This document shows positions 55,101 to 63,223 of a DNA stretch of 64,000 bases, one piece after another (positions within the stretch are counted from its first letter, which is position 1; every line of letters starts with the position of its first letter). Below the pieces are notes generated by a model. It was not told the DNA's origin. It worked only from the letters and a program-made list of their open reading frames with translations, and did not search any database. A program made the position numbers and the translations under genes. Source of the DNA: Thermomonas beijingensis (GTDB taxonomy: Bacteria; Pseudomonadota; Gammaproteobacteria; Xanthomonadales; Xanthomonadaceae); NCBI RefSeq assembly GCF_020034655.1, contig NZ_JAIQDJ010000001.1:806001-870000 (forward strand), read 5' to 3'.

Positions 55101-56079
55101 GTACTTGGCATTGCCAGCGGTAGCCGCGTCGGCTGGTACCGGCCGTGTCGCCTCATCGGTATCGGCATCACTCAGTGACAAACCGAATTCTTCAGCGCCC
55201 GCGTCCACCGCATCGATCAACAACATCAACCCCGCCGTCATCCCACCGCTGGCGCTGGATGTGGCTGATTTTCGCTTTGCCGGGACAGCAATGGGCAGCG
55301 CACGCTTTCGAAGTTCGCCAATAACCGGCGGCATGCGAATGGACGAATTTCGTACATCGGGTGGCAAGCAGCGTTTGGCGGCAAACGGCAGCTGGATAGG
55401 TAAGGGCGGTATGGCGCGTACCCAATTCCGGCTGGATGCCGACAGCGACGATGTAGGTGCGTTGCTGACCGGGTTTGGGCTGGGCGGGCAATTGGTGGGA
55501 GGCAAAGGCCGAATGACCGGTGCCGCCAGTTGGAACGGTGGGCCGGAGGCGTTTGATATCACCATGATTGATGCCAGCCTGCGTGCCGATGTGCGCAATG
55601 GCCGTTTGCCGGAAATTGAACCAGGTGCCGGCAGGATGTTGGGGTTACTCGGTGTCAGCCAATTGCGTCGACGGTTGACGCTGGATTTCAGTGATTTGTT
55701 TAGCAAAGGCTTCGCTTTCGATCATCTGCAGGGCGACATTCGGCTGAGTCAGGGCAATGCACACACCGAAAATCTGAGCATCAAAGGGCCCGCCGCCGAT
55801 TTGAATCTGCACGGTGGCGTCAATTTGCGCAGCCAACAGTTCGATCAAACGGTGGAAGTGATGCCTCGTTCCGGAGGTCTGCTCACTGCCGTGGGCGCGC
55901 TGGCTGCAGGTCCCGTAGGGGCGGCAGTTGGCGCTGTGGCCAATGCCGTATTGGATAAGCCAATGTCTGGAATTGGGGCCAAAACCTATCGCATCACCGG
56001 CCCGTGGGCTGCTCCCAAGGTCGAGGTGGTGGCCAAGCACCCTGCGCCGGCGACCGTTCCTTCCGCGGAAGGTGATTGA
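52159..56079 (+). CDS. yhdP: YhdP family AsmA-like transporter (TamB/AsmA superfamily)
   Basis: A 1306-aa inner-membrane anchored protein that in E. coli helps carry phospholipids to the outer membrane. It has one N-terminal transmembrane helix (AVMLALFALGNGVGSLLLPI), a DUF3971 domain and repeated beta-strand modules, and a C-terminal AsmA-like end (LRRRLTLDFSDLFSKGFAFD; FRITGPW-type end). A low-complexity Ala/Thr stretch (around residues 275-305) and a Ser/Ala stretch around 1000-1030 look like linkers. The gene follows rng by 57 bp and precedes tldD, as in other Xanthomonadaceae. Confidence 0.92.
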   Translation: MSQPRRWRSVWRHTWHALAVMLALFALGNGVGSLLLPIVERHPERVAAWLSERAGRTVAFDHLDTQWTRRGPLLRLSNLRIGDARNPLQIGNAEIQIAQYAGLLPGRSFTELRLRGLDLTLQRDDNGQWQVRGLPGQQAGGDPLEALSHLGELQLAQASLRVLAPALKLDLYLPRIDLRLQVNGNQVRAGASAWLGNTATPFNIAGVLDRTSGDGRVYVGSRMVDLADFGDKLPLLGVTAVTGRGRLQGWAQLRSYRVVAVRADAGLLDVRLRGAPMPAAMTTAATTTAATSTGATPAASHEVGELVLAANWSGRLQDWRLQVSRLRIGNGAGRQILDGLSLAGGQRYAMHAAHLNVAPLLQLAALSDALPARLRHWVQTTQPVAVLDDVDIQGHTGGMLHASARIRGFRFDPVGHAPGMRGVGGWLQADQDGLRMRFDRTATVEFDWPAGFGVVHRFKMDGEVVLWRDVAGWTIQTPGLAIDGGLLQVQARGGIGLQDDGSHPHLDIAADIGDVPISFAHGFWIHHLMPKSSVQWLDMALRGGTLRNVHAVVAGDLDDWPFRNAPGMAGAGVFRADAHIDDGTIKFQPDWPAAEHMDADVSFVADGFSVNGRAQLAQIAATQLRAGIDRFGQAELWVDADTTGDARHYLDLLRASPLHKDYGDTMDHLQVAGPAQAQFHMKLPLHQQTPAPPVITGSVNLGGAKLAETRYQVAFDQVRGQANYDQSGFDAPALQVRYDGAPGVLALRAGPHVQDPAQAFEAQLQMQAEIDGLLAKAGNLDWLKPYLRGSSQWVVSMAVPRQLRAGSALPSLLQLRSNLVGTAFDLPAPMHKRASDVLPATIAIRLPLDSGDIEASLGDVLRLRSHSAHRQTGLRMQLGAGEMAAPPAHGLVISGHVAQLAALDWIGLAIGAKGQADLPLQRIDIQAANMQLLGAAFADTRVQMVPIPQGITVQIQGSAIAGNLRIPEQAGASVSGHFDHLYLALPAVAASAGTGRVASSVSASLSDKPNSSAPASTASINNINPAVIPPLALDVADFRFAGTAMGSARFRSSPITGGMRMDEFRTSGGKQRLAANGSWIGKGGMARTQFRLDADSDDVGALLTGFGLGGQLVGGKGRMTGAASWNGGPEAFDITMIDASLRADVRNGRLPEIEPGAGRMLGLLGVSQLRRRLTLDFSDLFSKGFAFDHLQGDIRLSQGNAHTENLSIKGPAADLNLHGGVNLRSQQFDQTVEVMPRSGGLLTAVGALAAGPVGAAVGAVANAVLDKPMSGIGAKTYRITGPWAAPKVEVVAKHPAPATVPSAEGD

Positions 56080-56136
56080 TCTTTCCCCGATCGCCGCCAT
56101 TTCCTTCACTAGCAATTGAACTTGAGTACGCGCTGC

Positions 56137-57579
56137 ATGAATGCATTGACCCTTGCCGAATCCCGCCTGTTGGCCCCCACCGGGCTGGATGCGTCCGCGT
56201 TGTCGCGCGCTTTCGATGCGCTGCTGGGGCCGGGCATTGATTTTGGCGACCTGTATTTCCAGCATGCCCGCCGCGAGGCGTGGAGCATGGAAGACGGCAT
56301 CGTCAAGGACGGTTCGCACAGCATCGAACAGGGTGTGGGCGTGCGTGCAATCTCCGGCGAAAAAACCGGGTTTGCGTATTCCGACGAACTGGATGCGCCG
56401 GCACTCCTGGCCTCTGCGCAATCCGCCCGTGCGATTGCGCGGGATGGTCGCAACCACGGCGCGCATGCCTTGCAACGGACGCATGGCCATGCGCTCTACC
56501 CGGCATTGGACCCGGTGGATGCGCTCGACAACGCCGCGAAAGTGGACGCACTGCGCCGCGTGGACGGCCTGCTGCGCGCGCTGGAACCGCGCGTGCAACA
56601 AGTGATGGTGAGTGTCACCGGCGGCGTGGATACGGTGCTGGTGGCGCGCAGTGACGGCGTGCTGGCGGGCGATGTGCGGCCGCTGGTGCGAATGAATATC
56701 CAAGTGATCGTCGAGCAGAATGGCCGCCGCGAATCGGGCTTTGCCGGGTTTGGCGGGCGCTATGGTTATATCGAACTGCTGGCCGACGACAAGCCGGAAA
56801 AATTCGCCCGCGAGGCGTTGCGCCAGGCCTTGGTGAATCTGCAAGCCATCGACGCGCCCGCCGGGGTGATGCCGGTGGTGTTGGGTCACGGTTGGCCAGG
56901 CGTGTTGTTGCACGAAGCGGTAGGCCACGGGCTGGAGGGCGATTTCAATCGCAAGGGCACCAGCACCTTCGCCGGCCGCATCGGCCAGCGCGTGGCCTCC
57001 AAAGGCGTCACCATCGTCGATGATGGTACCTTGGAAGGCCGCCGTGGCTCGCTCAATATCGATGATGAAGGCACGCCTACCGCCTGCACCACGTTGATCG
57101 AGGACGGTATTCTGGTCGGCTACATGCAGGACACCCACAACGCCCGCCTGATGGGCATGGCCCCCACCGGCAATGGCCGCCGTGAATCGTTCGCGCATCT
57201 GGTGATGCCGCGCATGACCAACACCTACATGCGCGCCGGCAGCCACGACCCGCAAGAGATGATTCGGTCGGTGAAAAAAGGCCTGTACGCGGTCAACTTC
57301 GGCGGTGGGCAGGTGGATATCACCAGTGGCAAATACGTGTTCTCGGCCACCGAGGCCTACCTGATCGAAGATGGCAAGATCACCGCGCCGGTGAAAGGTG
57401 CCACCTTGATCGGCAATGGCCCGGAAACCATGCAGAAGGTGGCGATGATTGGCCATGACCTGGCGCTGGATGACGGCGTCGGCATCTGCGGCAAGGATGG
57501 CCAAAGCGTGCCGGTGGGCGTGGGTCAGCCGTCGCTGCTGATTTCAGAGCTCACCGTGGGCGGGACGCAGGCGGGCTGA
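56137..57579 (+). CDS. tldD: Metalloprotease TldD
   Basis: TldD works with PmbA/TldE in peptide maturation (microcin B17) and antitoxin degradation. The 480-aa protein carries the catalytic motif [14 protein letters not shown] (His259-Glu260, HExxxH) with a Zn cysteine-type region near the end. [20 protein letters not shown] and [15 protein letters not shown] are other hallmarks. The ATG at 56137 gives [12 protein letters not shown]; a TTG seven codons earlier is less likely. Its stop is directly followed by the yjgA stop on the other strand (TGATCA). Confidence 0.95.
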   Translation: MNALTLAESRLLAPTGLDASALSRAFDALLGPGIDFGDLYFQHARREAWSMEDGIVKDGSHSIEQGVGVRAISGEKTGFAYSDELDAPALLASAQSARAIARDGRNHGAHALQRTHGHALYPALDPVDALDNAAKVDALRRVDGLLRALEPRVQQVMVSVTGGVDTVLVARSDGVLAGDVRPLVRMNIQVIVEQNGRRESGFAGFGGRYGYIELLADDKPEKFAREALRQALVNLQAIDAPAGVMPVVLGHGWPGVLLHEAVGHGLEGDFNRKGTSTFAGRIGQRVASKGVTIVDDGTLEGRRGSLNIDDEGTPTACTTLIEDGILVGYMQDTHNARLMGMAPTGNGRRESFAHLVMPRMTNTYMRAGSHDPQEMIRSVKKGLYAVNFGGGQVDITSGKYVFSATEAYLIEDGKITAPVKGATLIGNGPETMQKVAMIGHDLALDDGVGICGKDGQSVPVGVGQPSLLISELTVGGTQAG

Positions 57580-58149
57580 TCAGTCGTGGCTGTCTTCGTC
57601 ACCGTCATCCGCATCGGCGCTGGCCTCGCCACCCGCCAACACGTCCCGCAGCTCCCGAAACAGCTCGCGGAAGGCGCGCGGCGGTTTGTTGTGTTTGCGT
57701 TCGTCAAACGTATTGCGCACCAGTTGGCGCAATTTCTGGCGGTCGGCTTGCGGGTGCTGCGCCAGCAAGTCGGTCATCGCGGCATCGCCATCGTCGCCCA
57801 GCAGCGCCTCGCGCAGCACTTCGGCGCGGTGCAGCATGGCAGTGTCGCGCCGTGCCGCCTCGCCGTCTTTGCTCATCGCATCACGGATCGCATCCAGCTG
57901 TGCATCGTCCAGCTTGCGCATCTGCTTGGCCAAAAACGCCAATTGCCGCTTGCGCGCCCCGTGCGAACTCATGCGCTGGGTGTCGCGGATATGCGGCAGC
58001 AGCTCGTCCGGAATCGGCAATTTGCCCAACTGGGTGGCGGTCAGCGCCACCAACACTTCGCCCAATTCCAGCACGTCCAGCGCCGCACGGCGTTGCGCGC
58101 TGCGGCTGGGGCTGAAAAATTCGCCGGTCTCTTCGTCATGTCCTCGCAT
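57580..58149 (-). CDS. yjgA: YjgA/DarP ribosome-associated protein
   Basis: A 189-aa helical, charged protein ([20 protein letters not shown]) that in E. coli (DarP) helps late 50S subunit assembly. The blocks [37 protein letters not shown] and [16 protein letters not shown] are family-typical. The acidic tail ([14 protein letters not shown]) is low in complexity. The start is the ATG at 58149. It is antisense between tldD and pmbA, and its start is only 18 bases from the pmbA start on the other strand. Confidence 0.93.
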   Translation of the reverse strand: MRGHDEETGEFFSPSRSAQRRAALDVLELGEVLVALTATQLGKLPIPDELLPHIRDTQRMSSHGARKRQLAFLAKQMRKLDDAQLDAIRDAMSKDGEAARRDTAMLHRAEVLREALLGDDGDAAMTDLLAQHPQADRQKLRQLVRNTFDERKHNKPPRAFRELFRELRDVLAGGEASADADDGDEDSHD

Positions 58150-58166
58150 TGCTACAGGATAAGCCA

Positions 58167-59534
58167 TTGAACAACACACTCACACAGTCCCTGCCCACCG
58201 ATGACAGCACGCAGCGTCAACAGCGGCTGGCCGGCATCGCCCAACAATTACTGGAACGCGCGCGCAGCGCCGGGGCCAGCCAGTGCGAGGTGACCTGCAA
58301 CGAGGATGCCGGGCTTGCGGTCAACGTGCGCATGGGGGATGTGGAAACGGTGGAGGCCACCCGCGACCGTGGGGTGGGCATCACCGTGTACTTTGGCCAG
58401 CGCAAAGGCAGCGCCAGTAGCGCCGATCTGCGCGAAGCCAGCTTGGCAGCGACGGTGGCGCAGGCCTGTGCGATTGCCAAACATACCGAAGCAGACCCGG
58501 CATCCGGCTTGGCCGACGCTGCGCTGATGGCGCAAACCCTGCGCGAGTTCGACAGCTGGCATCCGGCCGCGTTCGATGCCGACCGTGCCATTGATTTGGC
58601 GCTGGCCTGCGAGGCCGCCGGCCGTGCGGTGGATGTGCGCATCGGCAATTCCGATGGCGCATCGGTGAATGCCAATGCCTCGATCAGCGTGTACGCCAAT
58701 TCACACGGTTTTCTCGGCACGGAGCGCAGCACTTCCTACAGCGCAGGCTGCGCCTTGATCGCGGGTGAAGGTGAGGCGATGCAGCGCGACGGCTGGTTCA
58801 GCGTGGCGCTGGCGCAGGACGATCTGGAGACGCCCGAGGCCATCGGCCGCAAAGCCGCGCAGCGCACCTTGCAACGGCTCGATCCCAGGCCGTTGCCCAC
58901 CGGTCAGGTGCCGGTGTTATTTTGCGCGGAAATGGCGCGCTCGTTGATTGGCAGCTTCATTGGTGCGGTCTCTGGCGGCGCGTTGTACCGGCGCGCCAGC
59001 TTCCTGCTGGACAGCGCCGGCACGCGCGTGTTCCCGGACTGGTTTGCGATTGAAGAAGACCCCTTTGTGCTGCGCGGCTTCCGCTCCGCGTCGTTTGATG
59101 GCGAAGGCGTGGCCACCCGCAAATCGATGTTGGTGGATGCCGGCATCGTGCAGCGCTATGTGCTGGGCAGCTATTCGGCGCGCAAGTTGGGGCTTGCCAC
59201 CACCGCCAATGCCGGCGGCGTGCACAATTTGCAGGTCAAGGCCAATGCCGGCGATCTGGCCGCGCAAATCCAGGCGATGGGGCGTGGCTTGCTGGTGACG
59301 GAATTGATGGGGCAGGGCGTGAATGCGATCACCGGTGATTACTCACGTGGCGCGGCCGGGTTCTGGGTGGAAAACGGGGTGCTGGCCTATCCGGTGGACG
59401 GCATCACCATTGCCGGCAACCTCAAAACCATGTTCGCGGCGATTGAAACCGTAGGCAATGATGTGGATGTGCGTTCGCATGTACGCACCGGTTCGATTTT
59501 GATCGGCCACATGACCGTGGCCGGCACCGGTTGA
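58167..59534 (+). CDS. pmbA: PmbA/TldE, partner of TldD
   Basis: A 455-aa member of the TldD/PmbA family that lacks the HExxxH motif and forms a heterodimer with Tld[40 protein letters not shown] and [13 protein letters not shown] are typical, and [12 protein letters not shown] near the C terminus is conserved. I place the start at the TTG at 58167 because AGGA lies seven bases before it; the ORF also contains an earlier TTG at 58149. Its promoter must overlap the yjgA 5' end. Confidence 0.93.
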   Translation: MNNTLTQSLPTDDSTQRQQRLAGIAQQLLERARSAGASQCEVTCNEDAGLAVNVRMGDVETVEATRDRGVGITVYFGQRKGSASSADLREASLAATVAQACAIAKHTEADPASGLADAALMAQTLREFDSWHPAAFDADRAIDLALACEAAGRAVDVRIGNSDGASVNANASISVYANSHGFLGTERSTSYSAGCALIAGEGEAMQRDGWFSVALAQDDLETPEAIGRKAAQRTLQRLDPRPLPTGQVPVLFCAEMARSLIGSFIGAVSGGALYRRASFLLDSAGTRVFPDWFAIEEDPFVLRGFRSASFDGEGVATRKSMLVDAGIVQRYVLGSYSARKLGLATTANAGGVHNLQVKANAGDLAAQIQAMGRGLLVTELMGQGVNAITGDYSRGAAGFWVENGVLAYPVDGITIAGNLKTMFAAIETVGNDVDVRSHVRTGSILIGHMTVAGTG

Positions 59535-59551
59535 ACATGACAAAAGCGTAA

Positions 59552-59577
59552 CCCCGCGCGCGTCAACCTGCGCGGGG
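59552..59577. terminator. Stem-loop after pmbA
   Basis: CCCCGCGC (59552-59559) and GCGCGGGG (59570-59577) pair perfectly around a 10-base loop, 17 bases after the pmbA stop. No T-run follows, so it may be a weak terminator. Confidence 0.65.
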
Positions 59578-59617
59578 CATGCTGCGTTGGCAGTCGTGTT
59601 CCTCAAGGAGCATGGCG

Positions 59618-61051
59618 ATGGCAACGATGCAACTGACTAACGCGACCGCAAGCGCGGTCAATCGGTTTGGGCTGGGCGCACGCCCGGAAGAGCTGCAGGC
59701 GCTCGGCGATGACCCACGTGGCTGGCTGTTGGCGCAGCTGCAAGGTGCGACACCGATTGCCGCATTCGATGGGCTGCCCGATAGCCGTGCCTATCTGGAC
59801 ATGTACACACGCGTGCAGCAGCAGCGCAAAGCCCTGCGTGAGCAGCGTGCGGCCGGCGCTGCCGACATGCAAAAAAAAGTGGGAGGGCGCGATGAGTTGC
59901 GCAGGGCGCTGCAACAGGACCTGGTGCTGCGCCAAGGGGTTGCGGTCAGCACGGCACAGGGATTTCGCGAGCGCTTGGTGCGGTTCTGGTCCAACCACTT
60001 CGCCATTTCGGTGGATAAACGCATCGCCTCGCTGTTTGCCGCACCGATGGAGCGCGAAGCCATCCGCCCACATGCCACTGGCAAGTTTTCCGATTTACTG
60101 CTGGCAGTGGAACGCCACCCCGGCATGTTGCTGTACTTGGATAACCAGGCCTCGATTGGCGATGATTCACGCGCTGCCATCAATGCCGCACGCCGCAGTG
60201 CGGGCACGCCGAAAGCCGGCAAGCGCGGGCTGAACGAAAACCTCGCCCGCGAAATCATGGAGCTGCACACCCTTGGCGTGAATGCTGGCTACAGCCAAGC
60301 CGATGTCACCGAATTTGCCCGCGCCATCACCGGCTGGAGCGTGGTGCGTCCCAATGATCGCGATGGTGCCGGAAGTCGCGATGGTTTCGTGTTTCGCAAT
60401 GCCGCGCACGAACCCGGTGCACGTCGCGTGTTCGGCAAGACCTACCGGCAAGACGGCGAAATGCAGGGCGTGGCGGTGCTGCACGACTTGGCCGTACACC
60501 CGGCCACGGCACGGCATGTATCACAGAAATTGGCACGGCATTTCATTGCCGATGAGCCCCCGCCAGCACTGGTGGAGCGCATGGCCAGCACCTGGCTGCG
60601 CAGTGGTGGTGACATCGCCGCAGTGTGCCGCAGCATGGTGGAGTCGGATGAGGCGTGGTCAGTGCAAGCGCGCAAGTTCAAAAATCCCGATGACTATTTC
60701 ATATCCGCACTACGTGCCTGCAATCTGCAAGCGCAGGACGATGTGGCGCTGGCGGTACGCTTGCAGGCGCAATTGGGGCAGCCCTTGTTCCAACCGCGCT
60801 CCCCCGCCGGGTTTGGCGATGTTGCAGCCGATTGGGGCGGGCCAGATGCCTTGTTCAAGCGTGTGCAAGCGGCGCAAGCCTTGGCCGATCGCCTGCCCGA
60901 CATGCAAGGCCGTACGCCCTTGCACATGGGCGAAGCGGCGCTCGGCGCAAGCCTGGACCGGCAAACAGCGACGGCCTTGCGGCGTGCCGAATCCGTACAA
61001 CAGGGCGTGGCATTGTTGCTGGCCAGCCCCGCCTTCCAATGGAGGACCTGA
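59618..61051 (+). CDS. DUF1800 family protein
   Basis: A 477-aa protein with the DUF1800 signature: AVNRFGLGARPEEL near the N terminus, RLVRFWSNHFAISVD, PGMLLYLDNQASIGDDS, and NENLAREIMELHTLGVNAGY, followed by GWSV and FVFRNAAHEPGA. No signal peptide is visible at this start. DUF1800 genes are regularly next to DUF1501 genes, as here, but their biochemistry is unknown to me. The ATG at 59618 has AAGGAG seven bases upstream. Confidence 0.87.
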   Translation: MATMQLTNATASAVNRFGLGARPEELQALGDDPRGWLLAQLQGATPIAAFDGLPDSRAYLDMYTRVQQQRKALREQRAAGAADMQKKVGGRDELRRALQQDLVLRQGVAVSTAQGFRERLVRFWSNHFAISVDKRIASLFAAPMEREAIRPHATGKFSDLLLAVERHPGMLLYLDNQASIGDDSRAAINAARRSAGTPKAGKRGLNENLAREIMELHTLGVNAGYSQADVTEFARAITGWSVVRPNDRDGAGSRDGFVFRNAAHEPGARRVFGKTYRQDGEMQGVAVLHDLAVHPATARHVSQKLARHFIADEPPPALVERMASTWLRSGGDIAAVCRSMVESDEAWSVQARKFKNPDDYFISALRACNLQAQDDVALAVRLQAQLGQPLFQPRSPAGFGDVAADWGGPDALFKRVQAAQALADRLPDMQGRTPLHMGEAALGASLDRQTATALRRAESVQQGVALLLASPAFQWRT

Positions 61052-61052
61052 G

Positions 61053-62210
61053 ATGAACTTCGATCGACGTGGTTTTTTGGGGATGAGTGCGGCCTCGTTG
61101 GCGCTGGCCGCCTTGCCCAAATTCGCACTGGCCGCCGCCGGGCGCGGCGACACTCGCTTTTTGTTGGTGCTGTTGCGCGGCGGCTTGGACGGCCTGCATG
61201 CGTTGCAAGCGCCCGGTGACCCCGGCTTTGCCGCGCTGCGTGGCGACTTTGTCAACAGCAAAGGCCAAGCCCCCAGTTTGCAATTGAATGGCGATTTTGC
61301 CCTGCACGGTGCATTGGGCTTCATGGCGGGCCTGTACGCGCAGCAGCAATTGTTGCCGATGGTGGCGGTCGCCCCGCCATACCGGCAACGCTCGCATTTT
61401 GAAGCACAAGATTGCGTGGAAAACGGCACCACTGGCACCAGCGGCACCACCGGCTGGCTCAATCGCTGCGTGGCGGCCATGCCCGGCGGCAAAGGGTTGG
61501 CGATTTCGGCGGTGATGCCGCTGGCGATGCGCGGCAAGGGCGATGTCAGCACGTGGTCGCCACCCTTGGCCAAAGGGGTGGATCCCATCCTGTGGCAGCA
61601 ATTGCAAGTGCTGTACGCCGCCGACCCCAGCTTGGCCCCCACGTTTGCCGGCATCGATGCACGCATGGAAGCGATGGGTGCCGGCAAAAGCCAGAACGGC
61701 TTGAAGTTACCGCAAGCCATGGCGGCAGCGGCCAAATTCATGGCGGCCGCAAACGGGCCGCGGATAGGCTTTGTGGAAGACACCGGCTGGGACAGTCACG
61801 GTGGTGAGTTGGCCTTGCTGGATCGCAAGCTGGCCGAACTCGATGCCGGTGTCAAAGCCTTCCACGCTGGCGCAGAGTCGATCTGGAACAACACCGTGGT
61901 CGTCATCGTCACCGAATTCGGCCGTACCGCGGCCATCAATGGCACCGGCGGCACCGACCACGGCACCGGCGGGGTGGCGTTTGTCGCCGGCGGCGCGGTG
62001 AAAGGTGGACGCATTGCCGGGCAATGGCCGGGGCTGGGCAAAACCCAGCTCAATGAAGGCCGCGACCTGTTGGCGACCACCGACATGCGCGCCTTGTTCA
62101 AGGGCATCCTGCGCGAGCATCTGGAAGTGGGCAGCGACGCACTGGCGCGCAGCGTGTTCCCAGACAGTGCGGGCCTGCCATCGCTGCCGGGGTTGGTGCG
62201 CGCGGGCTGA
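61053..62210 (+). CDS. DUF1501 family protein with Tat-type signal
   Basis: A 385-aa protein whose N terminus, MNFDRRGFLGMSAASLALAA, is a twin-arginine signal (RRGFL). The body fits DUF1501, a branch of the alkaline-phosphatase/sulfatase fold: FLLVLLRGGLDGLHALQAPG, WSPPLAKGVDP, EDTGWDSHGGELALLDRKL, VVVIVTEFGRTAAING and GTDHGTGG (metal-site residues, by similarity of pattern). It starts one base after the DUF1800 stop, so the pair is an operon. Tat export implies a folded, perhaps metal-loaded periplasmic enzyme; substrate unknown. Confidence 0.88.
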   Translation: MNFDRRGFLGMSAASLALAALPKFALAAAGRGDTRFLLVLLRGGLDGLHALQAPGDPGFAALRGDFVNSKGQAPSLQLNGDFALHGALGFMAGLYAQQQLLPMVAVAPPYRQRSHFEAQDCVENGTTGTSGTTGWLNRCVAAMPGGKGLAISAVMPLAMRGKGDVSTWSPPLAKGVDPILWQQLQVLYAADPSLAPTFAGIDARMEAMGAGKSQNGLKLPQAMAAAAKFMAAANGPRIGFVEDTGWDSHGGELALLDRKLAELDAGVKAFHAGAESIWNNTVVVIVTEFGRTAAINGTGGTDHGTGGVAFVAGGAVKGGRIAGQWPGLGKTQLNEGRDLLATTDMRALFKGILREHLEVGSDALARSVFPDSAGLPSLPGLVRAG

Positions 62211-62285
62211 CCTGTTTTTTTCGCAAATGGCGTTATGCTTTGACGAGGGCGCACATCACGCCATAACCCGGGGATATCTAAGCAT

Positions 62286-62627
62286 ATGAATGACGTCACT
62301 GCATCTTCCGAAGACCGCAATCTTGCAATGCTCACGCACCTGTCCGGCATCCTGCTGGGCTTCATCGTGCCGCTGATCATCTGGTTGACCAATAAAGACA
62401 AAACCGACAAGGCTTGGCTGAACACACAGGCAGTGGAAGCGCTGAACTTCCAGATCACTATCGCGATTGCGTATGTGGCAGGTTCGGTATTGATGGCCGT
62501 GCTGATCGGTTTTCTGATCATCCCGGTTGTAATTTTGGTCAACCTCGTTTTTTGCATCCTCGCCGGCATGGCCTGCAATAAAGGTGAAAGCTATCGCTAT
62601 CCGTTCGCACTGCGTTTGATCAAATAA
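62286..62627 (+). CDS. DUF4870 membrane protein
   Basis: A 113-aa protein with three hydrophobic segments: LTHLSGILLGFIVPLIIWL, an inner one around residues 56-85, and a third before residue 100. It has NTQAVEALNFQITI, the DUF4870 (HPP-less Tic20-like) signature. It ends with YPFALRLIK. It is a predicted small multi-pass protein without assigned function. The gene stands alone, with a terminator-like hairpin after it. Confidence 0.85.
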   Translation: MNDVTASSEDRNLAMLTHLSGILLGFIVPLIIWLTNKDKTDKAWLNTQAVEALNFQITIAIAYVAGSVLMAVLIGFLIIPVVILVNLVFCILAGMACNKGESYRYPFALRLIK

Positions 62628-62646
62628 TTGCAGGTGATTTGACAGA

Positions 62647-62673
62647 CAAAAGGCCGGGGTAACCCGGTCTTTT
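62647..62673. terminator. Terminator after the DUF4870 gene
   Basis: GGCCGGG and CCCGGTC pair (one G-T) around GTAA, with AAAA before and TCTTTT after. It lies about 20 bases after the DUF4870 stop and is likely functional on the + strand. Confidence 0.8.
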
Positions 62674-62802
62674 GCTTGCGGACTGGCTATAAACCAGCCC
62701 TACAACATACGCATCAATGCGCGCGCGGTGGATTCGTCGCGGCATCGCGTGCCAACGCGGCAAGACAGGTAAACTGAGCCTCCCTTTTCCGGCTGCGCGT
62801 CC

Positions 62803-63210
62803 ATGTCCGAAATCCTGGTGCCCGTGTCGTTTGGCGAATTGCTGGACAAGATCGCCATCTTGCAGATCAAGTCCGAGCGCATGTCTGATCCTGGCAAGCT
62901 GGTCAATGTGCGCAATGAGTTGGCTGTGCTGGAAACCACGTGGGCGGCGCACCCGGCATCGGCGCAGGACATCACCACGCTGCGTGCCGAGTTGAAGGCG
63001 GTCAACGAGCGGTTGTGGGTGATCGAGGATGACATCCGCCTGCAGGAAAAGGCGCAGGCATTTGATGCCGAATTCGTGCGACTGGCGCGCAGTGTGTATT
63101 TCGAGAACGACGTGCGCGCACGGGTGAAAAAGGACATCAACCTTGCACTGGGCTCGGCCTACGTCGAGGAAAAGTCGTATCAGGATTACGGCACCGGCAG
63201 CGGCGCGTAA
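62803..63210 (+). CDS. DUF6165 family protein
   Basis: A 135-aa protein, MSEILVPVSFGELLDKIAIL, with a helix-rich middle (LRAELKAVNERLWVIEDDI) and FENDVRARVKKDINLALGSA near the end. I recognise the DUF6165 family, seen in Xanthomonadaceae next to LPS glycosyltransferase genes, as here. The role is unknown; a coiled-coil-like partner protein is possible. It converges with the heptosyltransferase gene, 13 bp from its stop. Confidence 0.7.
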   Translation: MSEILVPVSFGELLDKIAILQIKSERMSDPGKLVNVRNELAVLETTWAAHPASAQDITTLRAELKAVNERLWVIEDDIRLQEKAQAFDAEFVRLARSVYFENDVRARVKKDINLALGSAYVEEKSYQDYGTGSGA

Positions 63211-63223
63211 TGGGCTTGTGTCA

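Noticed and set aside
55645-57504. 619-codon minus-strand frame antisense to yhdP/tldD
   Set aside because: It has no ribosome-binding site or recognisable domain, crosses two confident genes, and is His/Gln/Arg-rich as expected for a compositional shadow.
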